DNA of 8,945 bases, taken from Pseudobdellovibrio sp. (lineage in GTDB: Bacteria; Bdellovibrionota; Bdellovibrionia; Bdellovibrionales; Bdellovibrionaceae). Shown here one piece after another: positions 6,337-8,945 of the stretch. Each line of letters begins with the position of its first letter. Position 1 is the first letter of the stretch. The translations under genes were made by a program, and so were the position numbers. Under the pieces are notes generated by a model. That model saw only the letters and a program-made list of their open reading frames with translations. It was not told the DNA's origin and searched no databases. The DNA lies in NCBI GenBank assembly GCA_025449725.1, contig JANWIU010000078.1, forward strand, positions 1-8,945, in the 5' to 3' direction.

Positions 6337-8945
6337 TTAAAAATATGAAAATATTTTTATCTCTGATGTTCTTGATGATCCTGGCTGCAGGGGCGGCGCA
6401 AGCTCAGGAAATGACGTTTCATGGCCGTTTGGTAGATAGCACCACGAACTTAGGTTTAAACGGACCGATTCTTTTCCGCGTACAAGTTAGAACACCGACA
6501 ACAGCCGGCGACAGCTGTATAATGTACGAAGAGCAAATCACGCGCACTGTAACAAACGGTGTGTATGTTCTGCGTTTGAATGCAGGTCTCGGTGTCAGAA
6601 CTGACGGCGGCGCTTATTCTTTACAACAAATCTTCAGTAATAAAAATACTTTCGGAGCTTTCAACTTACCAGGTGGTACTTGTGATCTTGCGGCGCCGGT
6701 TAACTGGACTCCGGCTGCAACTGATTCACGCCGTATTTCAATTTCATTCTATGATTCAGTAACAATGGCGCCGGGCACATGGGAACCGCTTCCAACGCAG
6801 GTTGCAAGCTATGTTCCGATGGCGATTGAATCGGTTAATGTAGGTGGATTCCCTGTTGATGCTTTAATGCGAGTTGTGAATGGTGGCGGTGCTCCGTTCA
6901 ACGTGAGCCCTCTTAATAATACGCAATACACGGAACTTTTAGATACTATTTCCGGTAATAGCAGCTTCTATTTAAAATCAACTGATCCTGCAGTGGGTTT
7001 CACAGGTTCGTTATCGGGTGATGTGACAGGAACACAAGCGGCAACTTCAGTTATGGCGTTAAGAGGCCGCCCGCTTTCAGCAACCGTACCGGTAGCAGGA
7101 CAAACTCTTCAATTTAACGGAACATCTTGGATTCCTTTTACTGACGGTGGCGGTACCGTTACCAGCGTTACTTCAGCAAATGCATATATTTCTGTTGCGA
7201 CTTCACAAACAACTCCGGTTTTAACTTTAAATGTGGGTACGGTTTCAGGAACAGTTGCGGCCGGTAATGATTCACGTATTACCGGTGCGATTCAATCAGG
7301 AAGCGCAGCCAGCGGTGATTTGACAGGAACTTATCCGGGCCCGACAGTCGCAACTGTTGGCGGAAGAACCGCTGCTGAAATTAATCAATCGGTTACTGAT
7401 ACTTTAGCTGCAACTAATAGCGCAACCCCAAGCGTGCTTGTTAAACGTGATGCTTCCGGGAATTCTTCATTCAGTACCGTACAGGCGACAAATTTTTCCG
7501 GAAGAAATTTATATCTATATAATGCAGGAAATACTAACTTCGCGCAGATTAAAGCTCCGAATGCACTGGCGGTTGACTACACATTAACGTTACCAACGAC
7601 GGCTCCTGCATCAGGTACTTTACTGATGACAAATGCATCGGGCGACACTTCATGGGTTTCACCTTCTTCAATTGGTGTAACAAATGTTACGGCTTCGGCG
7701 CCACTGGCTTCTTCCGGTGGATCAACTCCGAATATTTCTATTGTTCAGGGTAACGGAACAACAGACGGTTATATCACTAGTTCTGACTGGACAACTTTTA
7801 ATAACAAACGTTCAAACACTTTAAGTACCGGAATGGTTTGGGTCGGTAACGGTGCAAACTCTGCAGCTGAACAATACTTAAATTTTACAAATATTCGCTC
7901 TTCTATTATTCCTGTTGCAAACCCTTGGTTTAATGTGGCCGGTGCCTGTGCGGCGGGTTCAACATTAACATATTCTGCCATTACTGATCAGGTAACTTGT
8001 ACGGCTTACGCCCTTACGACTTCTCAAGTGACGACGGCGTTAGGTTACACACCGATATCAAATGTGTTGCCGCAAGATCAAATTTTAGTTGGTAACGCCA
8101 GTGGAACCGCAACAGCTGTCAGCATGACCGGTGATGCCACTATCGTTTCCAGTGGCGCGATCACGATTGTGAATAACGCTATCACAACCGGGAAAATTGC
8201 CAATTTAGCGGTTACAAATGCAAAAATTAACGATGTTAACTGGAGCAAAGTTACATCGACTCCGACAACGATTGCCGGTTACGGAATTACAGATGCGATC
8301 TTAACTCAGGCCGGTGGCGTCAGCACAATGCAGTCGGCGACTTACGCTACTTTGTTGGCGACTCCGCCAGCGACTGTTCCTTCACGAGTATTTGTTGCAA
8401 GCGATACAGGAGAAATCTGGTATTCTAACGGTGCTAGCTGGATTCTTGTCGGTTCTGCGGTTGGTTCCGGCGGTACAGTTACAAATGTGACGGCGAATGC
8501 TCCGTTAAGTGTTGTCAGCGGAACTTCCACTCCGGTCATTTCAATTTCGCAGGCAACAGGTGCGGCGAACGGTTATCTGACAAGTACTGATTGGACAACA
8601 TTTAACAATAAATTAACTCCGGCATTAGCAAGTGCGAATATTTACGTCGGTAATGCGGGCGGTGTTGCAACTCCGGTTGTGATCAGTGGCGATGCCAGTA
8701 TCGATAACACCGGTTTATTAACACTGATAAATACCGGTGTGGCTTCAGGCACATATTCAAAAGTAAGTGTGGATGCTAAAGGCCGTGTAACTGCAGCTAC
8801 CACTATCAATTCAACAGATGTAACGAATGCTTTAGGTTACAGTCCGGTAAATAGAGCCGGTGATTCTATGAGCGGTTCATTAACTTTAACCGGCGCTTCA
8901 AATTTAATTTTAAGCGGTACAGGAAAAATTGCAGTAGGAGCAGGA
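6333..8945 (+). CDS. Secreted phage-tail-fibre-like mosaic adhesin (MAT-type), 3' end outside window
   Basis: The frame is open for 871 codons with no stop before the window edge. Residues 1-24 are a Sec signal (MIKNMKIFLSLMFLMILAAG, cleavage after AQA). Residues 26-170 form a conserved-looking head: MTFHGRLVD, a TAGDSCIMYEE segment, NGVYVLRLNAGLG and SRRISISFYD, ending in WEPLPTQVASYVPMAIES; Cys62 and Cys117 may pair. From residue 171 on it is a Gly/Thr/Ser/Ala-rich mosaic of motifs typical of phage tail fibres and of Bdellovibrio MAT fibres: SGDVTGT and SGDLTGTYPGPTV (228, 327), GTVAAGNDSRITGA (306), GYxTSxDWTTFNNK (479, 747), TALGYTP and NALGYSP (568, 832), TTIAGYGITDA (645), GTYSKVSVDAKGRVT (806), NGTSW and NGASW (262, 699). 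Such proteins form long trimeric beta-fibres whose distal tip binds the target; the tip lies beyond the window. A Sec signal and the lack of phage neighbours argue for a cell-surface adhesin, perhaps for prey binding, and against a prophage gene. Confidence 0.85.
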   Translation, partial: MIKNMKIFLSLMFLMILAAGAAQAQEMTFHGRLVDSTTNLGLNGPILFRVQVRTPTTAGDSCIMYEEQITRTVTNGVYVLRLNAGLGVRTDGGAYSLQQIFSNKNTFGAFNLPGGTCDLAAPVNWTPAATDSRRISISFYDSVTMAPGTWEPLPTQVASYVPMAIESVNVGGFPVDALMRVVNGGGAPFNVSPLNNTQYTELLDTISGNSSFYLKSTDPAVGFTGSLSGDVTGTQAATSVMALRGRPLSATVPVAGQTLQFNGTSWIPFTDGGGTVTSVTSANAYISVATSQTTPVLTLNVGTVSGTVAAGNDSRITGAIQSGSAASGDLTGTYPGPTVATVGGRTAAEINQSVTDTLAATNSATPSVLVKRDASGNSSFSTVQATNFSGRNLYLYNAGNTNFAQIKAPNALAVDYTLTLPTTAPASGTLLMTNASGDTSWVSPSSIGVTNVTASAPLASSGGSTPNISIVQGNGTTDGYITSSDWTTFNNKRSNTLSTGMVWVGNGANSAAEQYLNFTNIRSSIIPVANPWFNVAGACAAGSTLTYSAITDQVTCTAYALTTSQVTTALGYTPISNVLPQDQILVGNASGTATAVSMTGDATIVSSGAITIVNNAITTGKIANLAVTNAKINDVNWSKVTSTPTTIAGYGITDAILTQAGGVSTMQSATYATLLATPPATVPSRVFVASDTGEIWYSNGASWILVGSAVGSGGTVTNVTANAPLSVVSGTSTPVISISQATGAANGYLTSTDWTTFNNKLTPALASANIYVGNAGGVATPVVISGDASIDNTGLLTLINTGVASGTYSKVSVDAKGRVTAATTINSTDVTNALGYSPVNRAGDSMSGSLTLTGASNLILSGTGKIAVGAG
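7152..7235 (+). repeat. Fibre repeat A, copy 1 (TVTSVT module, shortened)
   Basis: Residues 274-301 begin GTVTSVTSANAYISV and continue to a TTPVLTLNV strand. It matches the front of the A module but lacks the GYxTSxDWTTFNNK second half; it continues instead into GTVAAGNDSRITGA. Confidence 0.6.
7674..7808 (+). repeat. Fibre repeat A, copy 2
   Basis: Residues 448-492 carry VTNVTASAPLASSGGSTPNI, then GYITSSDWTTFNNK. It aligns along its length with copy 3. In the 42-base DWTTFNNK block the two copies differ at about 8 bases, mostly synonymous, so they are old or separately acquired copies. Confidence 0.75.
8013..8060 (+). repeat. Fibre repeat B, copy 1 (LGYTP motif)
   Basis: Residues 561-576 read LTTSQVTTALGYTPIS. 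This is the T-xx-V-xx-ALGY-[TS]-P motif common in tail fibres, and it pairs with the copy at 8805-8852. Confidence 0.7.
8082..8144 (+). repeat. Fibre repeat C, copy 1 (VGNxxGxAT...GDA module)
   Basis: Residues 584-604 read VGNASGTATAVSMTGDATI after an initial Ile-Leu. The spacing is the same as in the copy at 8640-8702 (VGNAGGVATPVVISGDASI). Confidence 0.7.
8469..8612 (+). repeat. Fibre repeat A, copy 3 (complete)
   Basis: Residues 713-760 carry GGTVTNVTANAPLSVVSG, then a STPVISISQ strand, then GYLTSTDWTTFNNK. It is the fullest of the three A modules in the window. Confidence 0.75.
8640..8702 (+). repeat. Fibre repeat C, copy 2
   Basis: Residues 770-790 carry VGNAGGVATPVVISGDASI. It directly follows repeat A copy 3, whereas C copy 1 follows B copy 1, so the modules are shuffled and not arrayed in a simple tandem. 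Confidence 0.7.
8805..8852 (+). repeat. Fibre repeat B, copy 2 (LGYSP motif)
   Basis: Residues 825-840 read INSTDVTNALGYSPVN. They are followed by RAGDSMSGSLTLTG, the usual continuation of this motif in tail fibres and one that often precedes a change of domain. Confidence 0.7.

Noticed and set aside
6580..6762. 60-codon plus-strand frame within the fibre gene
   Set aside because: It is out of frame with the 871-codon fibre frame, which has a signal peptide and known motifs.
7769..8539. Minus-strand frames in the fibre gene
   Set aside because: Antisense shadows produced by the Thr/Gly/Ala-rich repeats.
7152..8852. CRISPR array or tandem DNA repeat in the fibre region
   Set aside because: The repeats are protein-level modules of varied length, diverged in DNA and fully within an open frame.
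6333..8945. Prophage tail-fibre gene
   Set aside because: A clear Sec signal, an upstream lipoprotein overlap, and no other phage gene in the window argue against a virion protein.

Overview
The window looks like chromosomal DNA from a predatory-type Gram-negative bacterium of the Bdellovibrionota (Bdellovibrio or a relative). This is inference. It rests on the density of Sec- and lipobox-bearing envelope proteins, and on the last gene, which matches the secreted chimeric fibres described in Bdellovibrio as MAT (mosaic adhesive trimer) proteins: a Sec signal, a conserved head domain, then a mosaic of phage-tail-fibre-like repeats. No phage structural genes, integrase, IS element, CRISPR array, tRNA or rRNA were seen.

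Region 1 (1-2182) is general envelope and metabolic genes. It holds the 3' end of an NADP-dependent aldo/keto reductase (+). Next, on the minus strand, come a cysteine-rich outer-membrane lipoprotein and an exported M14-type metallopeptidase of the DUF2817 type. The two minus-strand genes lie in line, 107 bp apart, and converge on the reductase gene with a 25 bp gap.

Region 2 (2222-8945, all +) is a tight row of four surface genes: a 595-aa TPR lipoprotein, a LysM-like/beta-barrel outer-membrane protein, a lipoprotein with a cadherin-like Ig domain and an FN3 domain, and a giant fibre gene. The fibre gene starts inside the stop codon of the FN3 gene (ATGA overlap) and stays open for 871 codons to the window edge. 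Gaps are 50 bp, 69 bp (to the first standard start codon of the FN3 gene) and a 4 bp overlap, which suggests an operon.

How they could work together (inference): the TPR lipoprotein would be a periplasmic assembly scaffold, the LysM/barrel protein would tie the outer membrane to peptidoglycan and could act as a pore or anchor, the cadherin/FN3 lipoprotein would be a surface adaptor, and the fibre would be the surface adhesin, perhaps for prey recognition. This four-gene fibre-display module is the most interesting content here. Other points of note are the broken-looking start of the FN3 lipoprotein, the cysteine periodicity of the minus-strand lipoprotein, and homopolymer T tracts at the front of the LysM gene.

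Every stretch longer than 110 bp is covered by a gene. The gaps hold no confident terminators or promoters.
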